From positions 620,001-684,000 of the forward strand of contig JAPWGK010000007.1 of the NCBI GenBank assembly GCA_029641185.1: a stretch of DNA of 64,000 bases, read 5' to 3'. The first letter of the stretch is position 1; the number at the start of each line of letters is the position of its first letter. This document shows positions 20,926 through 33,768 of this stretch, piece by piece. Below the pieces are notes generated by a model. The model searched no databases. It saw only the letters and a list, made by a program, of their open reading frames with translations, and was not told where the DNA came from. This DNA is from Pseudofabraea citricarpa (taxonomy: Eukaryota; Ascomycota; Leotiomycetes; Helotiales; Dermateaceae). A program made the position numbers and the translations under genes.

Positions 20926-22383
20926 ATTTTGACATGTGTTAGTGGATGTAGAAGTCGGCTTTATTTCTTGTGCTTAGCTTCAGACTATAGTGGTTGATAA
21001 TAATTAATATTTTGGGCCTCCGCTATTTACATATATATCTCTCTTCTGTAGAATCGGCTGTCAAAAATACCGCTTGTGTGGATGTAAAAGACAAGTGTAG
21101 AAAGAAAAGAGCTGCTGTGATTGATCGCTTGACTCCTTCCTATGAAATAATCTTTTTAGTATTTTTCCTATTGTTTTGTATACCTGCATGTTTATTTAAC
21201 ACGAGTATACAAGACAAGCCTAGCAATTACTAAACCTTGATTTTACTACTCTTAATCACGGCCTGTGATTTACTTAAGCGGGGCGGTTTGTTCTATCGTG
21301 AGAACGGGGGCGGTGATGAAATTGTAAATGATAGAGGAGTTTTTGGTACTTGAGTACTTCTACTTGATTGAAGATAAAGTTAGTATAGTTCGAAGAACCA
21401 CATCAGGATTTGAGGAGATATGCAATTATTCCTAGGGGGTTCTGAAGACTGGTCTCGGTTTCTACAGTGCTGTGAATTTAATTGGATGTGTGGATATAAG
21501 TTGCGTTGATTATCGAAAGTGAGATTGCCGTGTATACTCTGCTATTGGATTCCAGCCGAGGCTAAAGATATCTTACTTGTGTTTACTCATAACTGGGTAT
21601 TGTAGAATCGTAACATAAATTACAAGTTGTTCCTATAAGCTCCTTGTATAATTTTATATATTTTGGCCCTTGGTGTGAAATCTGCTAGTAAGCGATTCGA
21701 CCTGGAGCTCCTTCTCGCTGATTCTCTTGCTGGTACTAGGGTTGTTCAGAATAAGTAAGACATCTTGCCGGTTTCTTTTCCGTTCTCTTCCCAGTTCGGG
21801 ATCATTAATCGATATTTTTAACTTGTAAATCGCAGACATGATGAAAGACGGGGTTACCTAATAAAGAGGAATATTTCCCTCCTCTTATATTCATGGCCTC
21901 TAATTCTATTGTATGCCAAGTTATTATTTATCTGAATCAAGTAAAAGAGTTCAAGCCGACGGAGAATAAAAATCATATTCTTCTCCTTAAGCATGATCAA
22001 GTCGCTAAGCTCTATTACAGGTTTTCATCTTCAATATCATGGAACATAATATTTACTCCTGTCCTGTTGCTAAGCTTAATCCACATATCTTCGATCCTAT
22101 CTTGTGATATATTAAGAGACTCGAAGACATTGTAATACAGATCTAATAAAGAAGCGAGCAAATATTAGAAATCAAATATCAGAGACCTAAAAGCAGCCCT
22201 TATAACTCCTCATCACCTCATTCCGACCTAATCGTATCACTGACTACCCAGATAAACCTATTTCCACACCCCAGATGCCACTCCAAAGCATTTCCCATCC
22301 TTTTATACTAATCCAAATAAGGGAATGCTCTTCAACAAACAGTCCAACAAGGACCGTCTGATCAAGCCAACTTGATTAGGCCA
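20926..22383. other. AT-rich gene-free stretch
   Basis: About 1.46 kb, noticeably richer in A and T than the genes, with only short frames of no family. It could be decayed mobile DNA, but I see no terminal repeats or recognisable transposase remnant. Confidence 0.4.
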
Positions 22384-22472
22384 GGCCTGATAGTTCAGTG
22401 GTAGAATTCTTGCTTTGGGTATTCCAATATTCAAACTGTAAGAGGTCTCCGGTTCGATCCCGGATTAGGCCC
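22384..22472 (+). tRNA. tRNA-Pro (anticodon TGG) with 17-nt intron
   Basis: Acceptor arms GGCCTGA (22384-22390) and TTAGGCC (22465-22471) pair with one G-T wobble. D arm ATAGTTCAGTGGTAGAAT, anticodon stem CTTGC/GTAAG, loop TTTGGG-T with anticodon TGG at 22416-22418, and T arm CCGG-TTCGATC-CCGG. An intron (22420-22436) sits one base 3' of the anticodon, the standard position for eukaryotic nuclear tRNA introns, as in yeast tRNA-Pro(UGG). A pol III terminator-like T run starts at 22473. Confidence 0.93.
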
Positions 22473-23189
22473 TTTTCTTTTTGGCGTTTTTCGCCGTTCT
22501 CCTCTTGGTCTCTTTACTTCTGCTTCTTTTTTGGGGGAGAATCAAGACCTCTGAGGGAGGGAAGAGGAGAAAATCCACTTTTTGCGCTGTAGCGAATGCG
22601 AAATATTTCCTGGTGTGCCGATGAATTTCTTACCGCAAGGCACAGACAGGTGAGACGGCCCGTTCGGTCGGATTCTCGTCGGCTCGCTTCCCGAGATTCG
22701 CGCGGTGCGGTAGCGAGGGATAATGCCGGTCGGTTAAATGCGCTCACCCTCTTAATCTCTCTTTTCTTTCCTCGTCTTGTCTTTAAGCATTCGTTATATT
22801 GCAATAATAAATAAATACTCTTGCGAAATCTCGAGAAGGGAAAATTCTCTTTCTTTCTCTCCAGTTAAAAGGATAGCTAAGAATAATATGCCTTTGATCA
22901 TACTCCGAGAATGAGAGAATGTAATCTGTTACTTCTTGCCGGACGGGAATCCGACTCTAGCCACGGGTATCACCCGGTGAAAATCACGTGACTAGAATGT
23001 TCTAGGGGGGTTACATACTTATAGTAATTGGTTCTTTATCCACCTTCAATATAATTATATAATTCTTATTCGCTATGAATCATTCTCACCCTCTCGGATA
23101 TTCTATAATAGTAATAAGTAAAGTCAAATAACCTCGAAAGAGAAGAAGAATAAACAAATAAAAACAACAGGCATAAATTTACGTAGAAA

Positions 23190-23193
<4 letters not shown>

Positions 23194-23221
<28 letters not shown>
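23194..23221. repeat. (AG)n microsatellite
   Basis: About 14 uninterrupted AG units. Confidence 0.9.
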
Positions 23222-23224
<3 letters not shown>

Positions 23225-23856
23225 ATAGCACGAGCGTATAATATAGTAAATTAATAAAGGCATAGTCAAGATTCTCATCTCACCTACCCCACATATCACT
23301 TGTTTACTTACCGAGAAAAAATCCCGACTATACATCAAACGAGAATATATTTTTCACCTTCCCTCACCTCACCTCATCGCAGAAGCTTGCTTATATCTAT
23401 ATCAGCACATAGCTACTACCATAGGATTTATAACAAGAAAAAGAGCATGTATCTAGACCCCCAGCTAAAGAGGGGACGGAAAGAAAACCCAATCCCACCT
23501 TACCATCACGTCCCTCTCCCTCTCCTTCTCCTTCTTCTCCTTCTAGACCTCAAAAAGAGTCCCCCACTCGGGCCCCCAAAAAGTTCCCAACTCAGCACGA
23601 CCCAGAAAGCCCAATCTGACCGATGACCCAAAGGAGAAAAAGGAAGAAGAAAGCTCACCACCCCTGTACGATCCTCCAAGCCCGGAATTGCATCGCCATC
23701 AGACCTCAAGTCTCAAACCCACCCATCCACTTATCCATCCACGGCATGGCACGCGACGCGTACCCCAACAAGCTCCGCAACTCCTTGCAGAGCGAAAAAA
23801 GAAAAAGTCGGAAAAAGCTTTTACAGTATTGTACCACGTACCGTACCACTGTATAC

Positions 23857-23876
23857 ATTCATTCATTCATTCATTC
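23857..23876. repeat. (ATTC)n microsatellite
   Basis: Five ATTC units in a row. Confidence 0.9.
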
Positions 23877-24087
23877 CACTTCTTCAAACCATCTAACCCC
23901 CTACCTCTAACCCCCCAGCTTCTAAGCCTCAAACCTAACCTAAAAGAGCTCACCCACATCCCACATCCCACATCCCCATACCCCAAACCCCAAACCCTAT
24001 ACCCTAGCCATCTTCCTTCTCTGCTGCATACAACCTACGACGTACAGTACAACGTGGACCGGAAGCTGGGAGCCGGGAGCCGGGAGC

Positions 24088-24109
24088 TACTGTACTGTAC
24101 AGTACAGTA
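24088..24109. repeat. Perfect 22-bp palindrome built from TACTGTAC units
   Basis: Starts TACTGTACTG and equals its own reverse complement. A second palindrome made of the same unit lies at 63244-63265. Confidence 0.8.
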
Positions 24110-27100
24110 CGTCGCAAGTCTCACGGGGAAGGGAAAGAAGAGAAAAGAAAAACAGGAACCGGTGCGTGCGTGCGTGAGTTTATGCGTGCGAGGTTATTTA
24201 TGTTTTATGTCTTGATTTGTACGCGCATATATCTATCTATATTCTGTGTTCTGTTCGGTCTGGTCTGGTCTAGGGAAGGGTATTTCGATATATCGTGCGA
24301 AGGAGCGGTAGATAGCAGGCTGGCTTAGGTACCCTGCTGCGTTTCTACATGTTGGTTGTATGGGTAGGTACTTAGGTAGGTTCTTTATGATAGCTGAGTG
24401 CCAGGTGATACAGTATGAATGAATTGAGGCTGCTGATATGTGAGTTCAGCTCAAGGATCGATCTAGGTAGAAATATATATACCTATCTTGCGATGTTTTA
24501 TCAAATACCCAAGGTAGATAGTATTTGACAGCATATCTTTATTCTTGATCTCTTCTTCTTCTCCTGTTCTTCGTGCCTGGCAAGGGCCTGACTACTCTAG
24601 TAGCACCTGATCGAATTTAATCTTCAAAGTTTGAACACCTTACCTCGCTTTAGTATCCTATCCAAATAAGCAGTCAATGATTCAAGACACTCTGCACCTC
24701 ACCACATAATCTTACCTGGGGCCCTAACCTTGACCAGCACCACACAACACCACACAATACAATACCGCATCGCATCGCATCATGCAGCAACCATACACAC
24801 ACGTACACGTACCACCACCCTACCTACCTAGGTACTCCACGAGCATTCTGTTCAATCCCTTCACTTTCTCCGGAGCTCTCACCCTCAATCATCCAAGGCG
24901 AGCAAGGAAAGCAGCCGGAGCTCTGGCGCCCAAAGCACAACATTACGCAAGAGCAAAGGACGGAGAACGGCCCGTTTCAAAAAACCTTCGCACCCACCAC
25001 AGGCATGAAACACGAAACACACACACACGAAAACATGGGATGACAAGTCCGAATCCCAGCGCGGTTTCCGTTCTTGCATGTTTTATTCCCGTGGCTGGCT
25101 CGGTTCGGTTTGTTTTGGGGAGGCTTGGGTTTCTGCTGGTCTGTCTTGTCTGTCTACTCGGACTTCGGAGTGTACGACGCACGGGATGTTAGGGGGGAGA
25201 TACTGAAGAGGAGGTTGCGAATCTGGGATTGGTGTTGTGCTTGCGTATCTCTCTGTTGGCTTGCTTGCTTTAGAAATATAAAGGAAAAGCAGCTGAGGGA
25301 GATCTTTATTTTGTGAGCTTTGTGTGGTTTTGTGATTCTTGGCTTTGAGTGAGTTTAAGATGGATTAGAAAGATGGCGATGGATGGCATTGTGGCTCGAG
25401 AAGACGGGTACAGGTCTCGTGCTGAAGTTAACCGACTGGACTTGGTTGTATTATCTTTTCTGTTATAGTTGGGAGATGGTAGAATTATTTGAGGGCGAAA
25501 TACAAGTACAGAAGAGAAGAACCGCTAGAATCGTATGTGCCCCTTTTTCTTATTTGCGCTTTTTTTGCCTAGTGGGCACAATGATGGAATAGGTATTTGG
25601 TGGCGTCGAAAATACGATGACTGGCGATAGTCAGGACTCTTGTACGTGGAAAATAGCCACCGACATCAACAACCGTCACTAGCCAGTGCAAAGAGTCGTT
25701 GAAAGAGACAAGTCCACGATAGTGCAAGATGAAAAAGACTCACCATCTCGGGTATACTTACCCCCTCTTTTCCAGTCTTCTCCTACACGGAAATGTGAGA
25801 GATCTCTTGTGTATTCCTTGGTTCTTGAGCCCAAGAACCTCCTTTCTCCGGATTCCAGCTGTTTGTTTCTGGGGTAAAAGATGAGGAAGAGATGAGACGC
25901 TTCACAGGCCTGTCTTACATTCCTAGAACACGAAAAGCTGCACTGTCTGCAATGGAAAGAGAAGATACCAAAGAGATCGAGAGGGTAGTGAGAATCGACC
26001 AAGAGATCACTCGTATCACAGATGTGTGTAATGGCTGAGAAGAAAGGAGAGAGAATGACAAATGGAAAATAGACTTTGCGGTGTTGTCTTACAAACTGGC
26101 TAAGCTCCATATTTTTTCCTTTGCTTGGGTAGCTTTTGGTTCGTTCGATGAATCCCTCCTTCCCTCCCTTTTCAATATGCACTCCGAGGTGTCGTAATAT
26201 CCCGCATCGCATTGCATTGCATGTTTCTCCAGAATAATGTCTGATCGCAACATGAATCCCAAGAACTTCGGTGCCAGTGCTGACTATGCCATGTTTGTTT
26301 GTTGCTATCATTAGAACACGGAGAAATAGAAGAACCATTAGGTGGAGGAATCAACGGGGGTTGAAGTGATTCTCGAACACTTGTCTGGGTTCGAGGAAGA
26401 ATAGATGGACGATGGATAAGTTAAGGGGCCGGTGTTTTGTGGTTATTGATGCTGGCAAGTGGAAGATCCCTCTGCTTAGCTCTGAGCTGGACAACCACTG
26501 ACAGATCTGCCAGGTCCACAGCTCGCCACCAGACGCAACTCTGCTAAAGAATCCTGCAACGTTTCCGGGGTTTTGATTGCAGTAGTCGCCGTGGCTCGTT
26601 TGGAATTGCTTCTATTCCTTCTTCCCCGTGGGATGGTTGCCTGTAGGTTTGGGAGGTTGGTACACAAGTGGGTCGGTTGCAGGTTAAGCAAAACAAGAAG
26701 AATGGACAGCCAACGTTGTCGCGCTGTGGGGAATTCGGCCGTCCGGCCCTCAGCAGCCACCGTAGCGTCGTAGTTACAGAGCAGAAAGGCCTTGGGCCAG
26801 AGAGGGGTGGGGAAGTTGCTTGGTCGTGGCGGCAGAGTAGGTATGTGCGGCGATAGTGAGATTGGAGATTGGAGTTTGATTTGAAATGCAAGATGTGATA
26901 TGCGAGATTTGCTATCTTGGGTTGCCAAGTTGTCAGAAGGAAGAAGCGTTTGCTGTGTTATCCTGACCCAGGACTCAAGACTTCCAAGGAGCCCAAGGCG
27001 CAGATCATCCTCCGCGACAAGAGCTCAAATCGAAGGACTATCGAAATAGGACATTAGTGTCTGGCTATCATGGACGGAAGAGAGGATACTCATCGCCCAT

Positions 27101-27810
27101 CCGCATCATCTGACCAACACTCGGTGTACATCTCAATTGTCGATCGCCAGAGTGCAAGTCAGCCGCGCCGAAAGAGGATTGCGATGGCCAGAGCCCACGT
27201 ACGACGCAGGCAGCGATTGCATGGCGGTATCGACAAGACTCGCACAAGAACTTGGCCATGGAGCTTTTGTGGATCAAGAATTTCAGAACAGCGATGCTGT
27301 GAGCTTGGGAGGTGCAGGAGTACAAGGAGGTCGCCAGAATTGGCAGCATGAGGTGTAGATAAGCAGTGGATCCCACACTAGCCAACGCAAGCCAACGCAA
27401 ATCATCTTGTCGCCCAAGACTATTGACCATTCATCCATCCATCCATCCATCTAGCCCCTCTCGAAGAAGGGGTCTCCCGCTCTTGTTTCAACTCGTGCTC
27501 TTGCGGGCCAGCCTATCAGCGGCTTCCGCGGACCGTTTTTGCGTGCTTGTCGCATGGGCAATCGAGAGCCTTGGTAAAGTTTCATATGCGGCTCTACTGT
27601 AGGATGAGAGCGGCCGGTGATGGATACCGTACAGTAGCAACGAGCAGGACGACAGCGGTAGATGGCAGCAGGATGGTAATGACAGCAGCGTGGTACAATA
27701 GTGTCTTGCGATGGCATGGGAGTTTATTTCAGATTATGCTTTTTGAGTTTGCGTCGACGGCGACGGCGACTTGGCTAACGTTGCTGGTTCGAGAGGGAGC
27801 TTCTTCAAAG

Positions 27811-27882
27811 GTTGTTGATGGATGATGGGTGATGGATGGGTGATGGTTGATGGTTGATGGTTGGAGGTTGATGGTTGGTGGT
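27811..27882. repeat. Imperfect GATGGTT/GATGGAT tandem repeat
   Basis: About ten 6-8-bp units (GTTGATG, GGTGATG, GTTGATG...). Confidence 0.75.
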
Positions 27883-28447
27883 GCACGACGCGCCGAGCCG
27901 TTGATCGCCACGGCACTTGGGAGCTCCCTGGTCTCGTGAAGCTATTTTGAGCTCGAAACACCAGCACAAGGTCGATAGCTGGACAGCCATTATTGCCCAG
28001 CCCGTCAGAGCAACGGCACAACACAAGCAGAGCCAAACTCAAAAACATGCCTTAGCAGAAATGTTCTCCCCTTCGTCTGATTGGGGGCAAAATGAGGAGC
28101 AGAGAACGTGCTCTGCTGAGAGGTGCTCGCTCGCGTAAGACTGCCATCGGTTGCCCTCGTCGCCCCTCGTCGCCTCGCAAATACCAAGACTCCCAGCTCC
28201 ACCTCCCTGATGTTCTTGTCGTTTCTGCTTCTGCCAAGTACAACGCTTCCTGTTGTGCTGGAGAGTGAGAGCCTCAGAAGCCCATCTCTGCTACCTGCCA
28301 AGCACCACGTCTCTTGGAGTCTTGGGTCACTTAGCACCGAAGCGTAATAAGATTGGCGTCTTAGTGATGTGATAGCAGAAACCCTTCAACGAGGGGGGAG
28401 GGGGGGAGAGAGAGATGCATGTGGATCCTACAGGCTGGCCATCTACA

Positions 28448-28453
28448 TATAAA
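28448..28453 (+). promoter_or_regulatory. TATA box of the 167-aa protein gene
   Basis: TATAAA 215 bp before the ATG at 28663, followed by a CT-rich leader typical of fungal 5' UTRs. Confidence 0.5.
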
Positions 28454-28662
28454 CAGCCGGCCAGTCGACCTTCTACACAAATCCTCATCCTCATCAACAA
28501 TCACTTCCACCTCCTCACCTCACTTCCATTCAAATCGTACTCCGGCAGTACTCAGTTATCTCCTGCTTTTTCGTCCTTCCGTCCTCTCGCCTCTCTCCCG
28601 CCTCAGCAAGTCTTGAGCCACTTTCCGCTTTCCAACCACCACCTCACCAACCAACCTTCAAC

Positions 28663-29166
28663 ATGCCTATGATCCACTTCCTCCCTCTCCTCCCAGAGAC
28701 CTCCGCTCCATACACCGTCCCCTCGTCCGGCTCGTCCTCCGCCTCGTCCAGCCGATCCAGCTCCATCTCCTACACAACGGGGCCATCCGTGCACTCTCTG
28801 CTGGGGCAGATCCGCACGCTGACCGACAGCCTCAATGGCGGCGCGGCCGTGAGCCACGTCGAGGACATCGACAACCTGAACCGGGAGGTCGACTACCTTT
28901 CCTACTTCATCAGCGCGCCTCTCTCCTTGACGCCCAAGCTGCCGGGCCCCAGCACCGTCGAGGTCAGCCAGTTCAACGCCGCCATCCGAGAGCTCAACGA
29001 GGCTCTCGCCGTCTATGGCGAGTCTGGCCGCGAAAGCCGCAGCAGCAGCAGCGGCCACAAGACCGACCGCAAAGGCCGCGAGAGCCGTCACAGACACAAG
29101 CTGTCAGCGAGCCACCAGCGCACCGAGGAGGAGACGCGCCTCCGCCTCCTCCGCCGCTACGAGTGA
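28663..29166 (+). CDS. Small Ser-rich helical protein of unknown function
   Basis: Single exon, 167 aa. I do not recognise the family. Support for a real gene: a good leader and TATA box, the ATG context AACATGC, and a sharp rise in GC and third-position C/G inside the frame. The N-terminal 45 residues are Ser-rich; residues about 48-115 are predicted helical (SLLGQIRTLTDSLNG, EDIDNLNREVDYLSYF, FNAAIRELNEALAVYG); the tail is strongly basic and Ser/His/Arg-rich and could be disordered or nuclear. No signal peptide or membrane segment. It is flanked by 6.2 kb and 2.3 kb of gene-free DNA, a setting often seen for strongly regulated fungal genes (inference). Confidence 0.6.
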   Translation: MPMIHFLPLLPETSAPYTVPSSGSSSASSSRSSSISYTTGPSVHSLLGQIRTLTDSLNGGAAVSHVEDIDNLNREVDYLSYFISAPLSLTPKLPGPSTVEVSQFNAAIRELNEALAVYGESGRESRSSSSGHKTDRKGRESRHRHKLSASHQRTEEETRLRLLRRYE

Positions 29167-31461
29167 GTGGCTCTCCTCAGCGACGGGGAAAGTAGCAGAC
29201 ATTCGCTTGTTCTTGCTCCCTCTCGGCCGGTCCGATTTTGCGTCGATGGGATAGGATGGCCCGGCACGGCACGGCATGGCAGTGTGTATGATATGGGAAA
29301 TCGGAAAATCGGGACCTTGTTTTGTTTGCTTCTTGTTTGGGTTTTTAGCGCCATGGTCACATTTCAAAGTCGGTCAATCGGTCAACCGGTCAGTCAGTCA
29401 ACCAGTCAAGTCGGCTTGGGTATAGAGGTAGAGGTATAGAGGTAGAGGATCAAGGTGTAGAGGTAGAGGACTCTTGGGAAAGAAGCCAATAGACTAGACG
29501 CGGGGGGCCCCGGACTTAGACTTTTAGAAAGAGAGAGAGAGATAGAGAGAAAAAGTTAGAAAGCAGGAGTTTCTTCAATTTTTGCCGTCTTTTTTGCATT
29601 TTCTTGTTTGGGTTTGTTTTCATTTAGACTCTAGAGCAGGCACTGGAAAGTACATAGCAATACGAACTTGATGACTTTACGAAAAAACCAGCCCTTCCTC
29701 TTTTTTTGTTTTCTCGAGTGAAGTACCTGCTGCTAACTCCTCATTCGCTTAGAGCTGGGAGGTCTGATCCAGGATCATTATTCCGATCATCATAGCTCCC
29801 TCGCTTAAAGCAGGAGAAAGAGGAGACGAGCACGAGAATGTTTCAAGCTTTTTCGAATCTCTTGAGTCTCAACCAAGGGCTTGGCTGAGGATTCGCGCAT
29901 GCAGAAGGGGACCAGGATGGGTTGTCCTATTCCAGGAACGACAGAGGGGTAGGTGAAGAGATGGGATATCTTCACTTCAAGACATTGGCTTGCTGATATT
30001 GTTTAACTGACGTGTACTAACTACAGTGGTCTTGATTTTGACCCCTCGTCCCTTATTCTCTCCTCAGCACAATAATTTAAACTAAGCAACTGTAACAAGA
30101 CTATATGCAAGAAAAGCCAAAAGAAAAACACGTTGAAAAACTCTCTTGCTCCTCCGTCTTTCAACCCATCTCCATCCATGCATGCATGCAGCACGCTACC
30201 CACGAGCTTCTCCTTCGCAACAAAGACTAAAGACAAAAAAAAAAAGACAAAAGATCAAACGCATCCATCCGTCGGTATAATTAAACACGACCAGAAACAT
30301 ATCACATCATGCAGGAGCTGGTAGTAATAACAAATAACGCTAAATTTAGTGAAAACACTTTCTAGGGGCTCGAACTCCGCTCGCGAACCCCCTTCAGTCA
30401 ACCACACCACAGCACACTTATCAGAACAAACAGAGAATCTAGTTTATTTTTATTTTTACAGGATATGAAAAGTCGTTAATCCTCCTCCATCCCTCTCTCC
30501 CTCCCTCCTCGGCGGTTCCTGAATCCCGAATCCAAACAAATAAAATCCCTCAATCCTCCAACCCCCCAAATTCACATGTCTACAAAAAGCCCAGCCAGCC
30601 AGCCCGCCTCTGTTCCAAAAACCAAAAAGGGGGCTTTCACTCTTCTCTCCTGTTCTCTACTCTCATCGAAGAAAATCAATTAACTAACTATCTTCTTGCT
30701 AGCTTGCTTCTCTTAATATCCACCAATCTCATACGAGCAAGTAGAGCAGAGTCAGAGTCTCACTAACTACGTACCTCTTTATTCCTGGGTATAGGTATGA
30801 TATGATACGATGCGATGCGAGCAGACCGTCCCTCACTCTAAGCTGATTTACCAACCAGCTTGGGCTCACGACAGGAGCCAAAGCAAGAAAGCAAGAACGG
30901 AGTATACGCATATGTTACACACGTAGCCAGGTACGTGACAACAGCACTGTATACATGCGTGGATGGTATCACAACACGTCCAGAACCCAGCTCAGGCAAA
31001 CAGAAAAGAAGAAGAAAGGAAAAAAGAAATCAAGCACGGTAAGAGGAAGTCAAGTTGGCATTAATCGATTATATATATTTTTTCTCGTTCACTAGTAGGA
31101 AAGAGAGAGAAGATCTGATATCCTCTCCTTCCCGTCCTTTACCACCCAAGCCTTCCATTCCCGAGCGATATTTCCTCTTTCTTACTTTCTTTCTTTTCTT
31201 TCGGCTCGAGAGACGATCCCGCCAACCGCCTTAAAACTCCGCGCTCGCTACGCTAGAAAAGCAGGAAAAATTGTGTTCTGGAAAAGAAAAACAAAAGAGG
31301 AGAAGAACCTCCAGGGGCTGCTCGAAGCCATAGCTAAAATAAAATAAAAGGGAAAAAATTGAGAGGGTATCTTTTGGTACACAACGTCAGGAAATGGGAC
31401 CACGCAATCCGAACCAGATCTACGCCCGGGAGATGTGATCACATGTCAAATCTCTCATCTC
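29167..31461. other. Gene-free stretch, 2.3 kb
   Basis: No ORF with family features. Contains the two tandem repeats listed next and several A-, CT- and GA-rich tracts (for example 29520-29560 and 31080-31210). Confidence 0.4.
29370..29469. repeat. Two adjacent short tandem repeats
   Basis: GGTCAA(T/C)C-type units at about 29370-29413, then (A)TAGAGG units at about 29421-29469. Probably in the 3' flank of the small gene. Confidence 0.7.
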
Positions 31462-33768
31462 TCATCGCACACGTCGTCCATCCAAGAACCGCACTTCCTC
31501 GTCGCGTCCTCCTCTACGCGCACCATAGGCTCGGTACCGTTCTCGCTCTTCACGTTCGCCCTGTCTCCGCTTCGCCTCGAAGGCCGCTTTCTCCTCTTCA
31601 GATAGCGTGAAGGCCTTCTTGAACCATCCAAATGCACTTCTCTTCTTCTTGACTTTCTTCCCATCTTCCATGGTAACGGTCGTCATCTCGCTCACCATAC
31701 TCATTCCCATCCTACTTGGTTGTCGTGGGTAGTGTGAGGGATTGAAAGACTTCTGATGATTAAGTTGGTGCGGTGGGTTGGAGTTCAACGGTGATCCGGG
31801 TGGTCCAGCCGTCCAAGGTCTCTGTAGAGGTGAATGAGGGGAAGCATTAACAGGGCGGAAGAATTGATGTCCTTGTTCGGAGCGAGGTGACGGCATTGGA
31901 TAATCTCGTGTGAAAGGTGGTGCCTGACTTGAGTGGGATGAAGGTGGGAGAGGGAAATCGCATGCAGAATGGCCAGAGGGTATTTGTGGCGGTGATGGAA
32001 ATCGTCTATGGGAGCCAGCAGAGGGCGGTGGATTTGGAGAAGGATAAGTTCGATGCGGTGATTGAGAGGCCTGTCTAGGGCGGTTTGGTGGTGAAAGTGG
32101 TTTTTCAAGGTCTGAACAATACGCAGAATCAAGACCACGAGATGGTGGTGTTGTGGCACTATTCTGACGATGACGTTCCTCCCTCTCTCTATACTCGGTT
32201 TTGGAAGGCGGTGGCCGTAGTGTTATCTCTGAAGGAGTGTCTTTACGCTTTAGTGAGTTTGAGAATCGTTTTCGTAAGGAGGTTTTATGAGTGATCTCGG
32301 GGGCTGATTGCAAAGATTCCGCTTGTGGAATAGGTGAAGGTCGTCGGACAACTTCTACCGGTGGTGGTGAGACCGCGCGAGGTCTAGGCGATCGTCCAGG
32401 TCGGGGAGATTCTTCACGGACACGAGGCGAGGGTTCAGATGGTCGTGGAGAAGCTTCTCGTGGCCTGAGAGAAGGTTGCGGTGGTCGTGGAGATGGCGCT
32501 GGGCTATACGTACGAGGCTTCAGAATAAACTCAGGCTCGGGTTCAGGTATCGGCTCAGGTGAGATGCGGTGAACGGGCTCAGGACTTTGTTCACGTTCTT
32601 GAACCATTTGAAAAACTGGAAGTGCGGATTTGATAGCTGGGGTAGTGATATTAGGGCCCGAAGGGAGGTCTTTGGTTAAAGATAATCGCATCTGTCTCGA
32701 TCGGCGGGGTGGGGATGTAGGAGGAGATGTTGCAGTCGTTGATGTCTGCGAAACGATACTGTGCTACAAATTGTCAGTACTTCCATTGTCACCGAGTTTC
32801 AGACTACTCACTCTTGTCTTCCTGCTTATATCCCCGGCTCTTCGGTCCATCTCTGCAACAATAGTTCCCAGCTGAACCAGAGACAGACCCAGATCGTTGC
32901 CTTTTGTCTGCAGAGTCACGTAGGCTTTGAACCAGCCCTCCACATTGCCCTTCATAGCATCGAAAACCTTCTCCATATCAGGGCGATCCGTTCTCCATGC
33001 CGCAATCTCTTGTTCCTCAGCCAAGTAGATGGTGAACTCCTTGCAGGCATCCAGTCCTTGTTGCACGTCTTTCAGCGCATCGTTCATGGCTGACGCCGTC
33101 CGTTTGATAACGTGCTCTATCCGTTCGTTTCCACTAACGATTTGAGTTCTAAATGCCCGATCCTCGAGCATAGCGTCGAAGATAACAATGTTCTCCAGTG
33201 GCAGCTTCAGAAATTTTAGGCGCTCCTCGATATCTTCTTGTGCTAGATCAAAGTCGTCCAGGGTCGTCTCTAAGAACTCGTCGATCTCGTCCACATGTCC
33301 CTGCAGAATATTCATCACCTGCTCGTCGTCCTTCGCAATGCCGTTCAGTAGTAGGTAAATTCCAAAGGATATCTGGGCCATCAATTTCCACAATTCGTGC
33401 CATTTCTGGCCGGGTTTTTGCCGCCATCGATACGCATGCGTCTCCTCCGATGTGTCCTGGTCGAGTAGAATCTTGCGCCTGACGGCCGAACTTCCGTGTG
33501 TCGTCTTGATTGGATTCGGGGTTGAGGCTTCAGAGGCTTCTAACATGGATTCGGCAAAGGCTCCTTGCATCGAAGGGATGGGATGCGTGGGAACCTGGAT
33601 CTCGGACCGGTCATCGAGGGAGGTGCTCGAGGCGTTATTCATGTTGAGATGCAGCGGGCTGGGCTCTGCGGACTCGATCTCGAAGGTGATGGGGAAATTA
33701 AGAGGTGAGGTACTGTCATCTTCGGAGAAGTTGATGAAATCATAATTATTATTAAAAGAGGCGGCCAT
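31462..33768 (-). CDS. Proline-rich protein with helical N-terminal half, unknown function
   Basis: Two exons: 33768-32812 and 32763-31462; 752 aa. The 48-bp intron (GTGAGT..TGTAG) keeps frame and joins a folded N-terminal half to a disordered C-terminal half. Residues about 115-315 are helical and charged, with the block WRQKPGQKWHELWKLMAQIS followed by a hydrophobic stretch FGIYLLLNGIA and coiled-coil-like heptads (EEIDEFLE-type). The C-terminal half is dominated by Pro, Ser and Arg, including repeated P-E-P-E and S-P-R-P units, and ends with a basic block (KKVKKKRSAFGWFKKAF) that may bind membranes or nucleic acid. I do not recognise the family. The intact long frame in both exons argues for a real gene. 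Confidence 0.75.

Larger units (their letters stand above)
22473..28662. other. Gene desert, 6.2 kb, rich in simple repeats
   Basis: No frame here has a recognisable domain, and most are short, overlap on both strands and are dominated by low-complexity codons. The sequence alternates pyrimidine tracts (23510-23560), AG and ATTC microsatellites, a 22-bp palindrome and GATG-type repeats (each listed). The 3' part (28390-28660) looks like the promoter and leader of the small gene at 28663. Long regulatory regions or non-coding transcripts are possible. Confidence 0.45.

Noticed and set aside
20926..22383. Transposon damaged by repeat-induced point mutation
   Set aside because: AT-rich, but no end repeats or transposase remnant can be seen by eye.
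25679..26338. 219-codon minus-strand frame
   Set aside because: Low-complexity gene desert, no recognisable fold or family, composition unlike the real genes.
22384..28662. CRISPR-like array or other prokaryotic-type defence
   Set aside because: The window is eukaryotic and the repeats are simple microsatellites without unique spacers.
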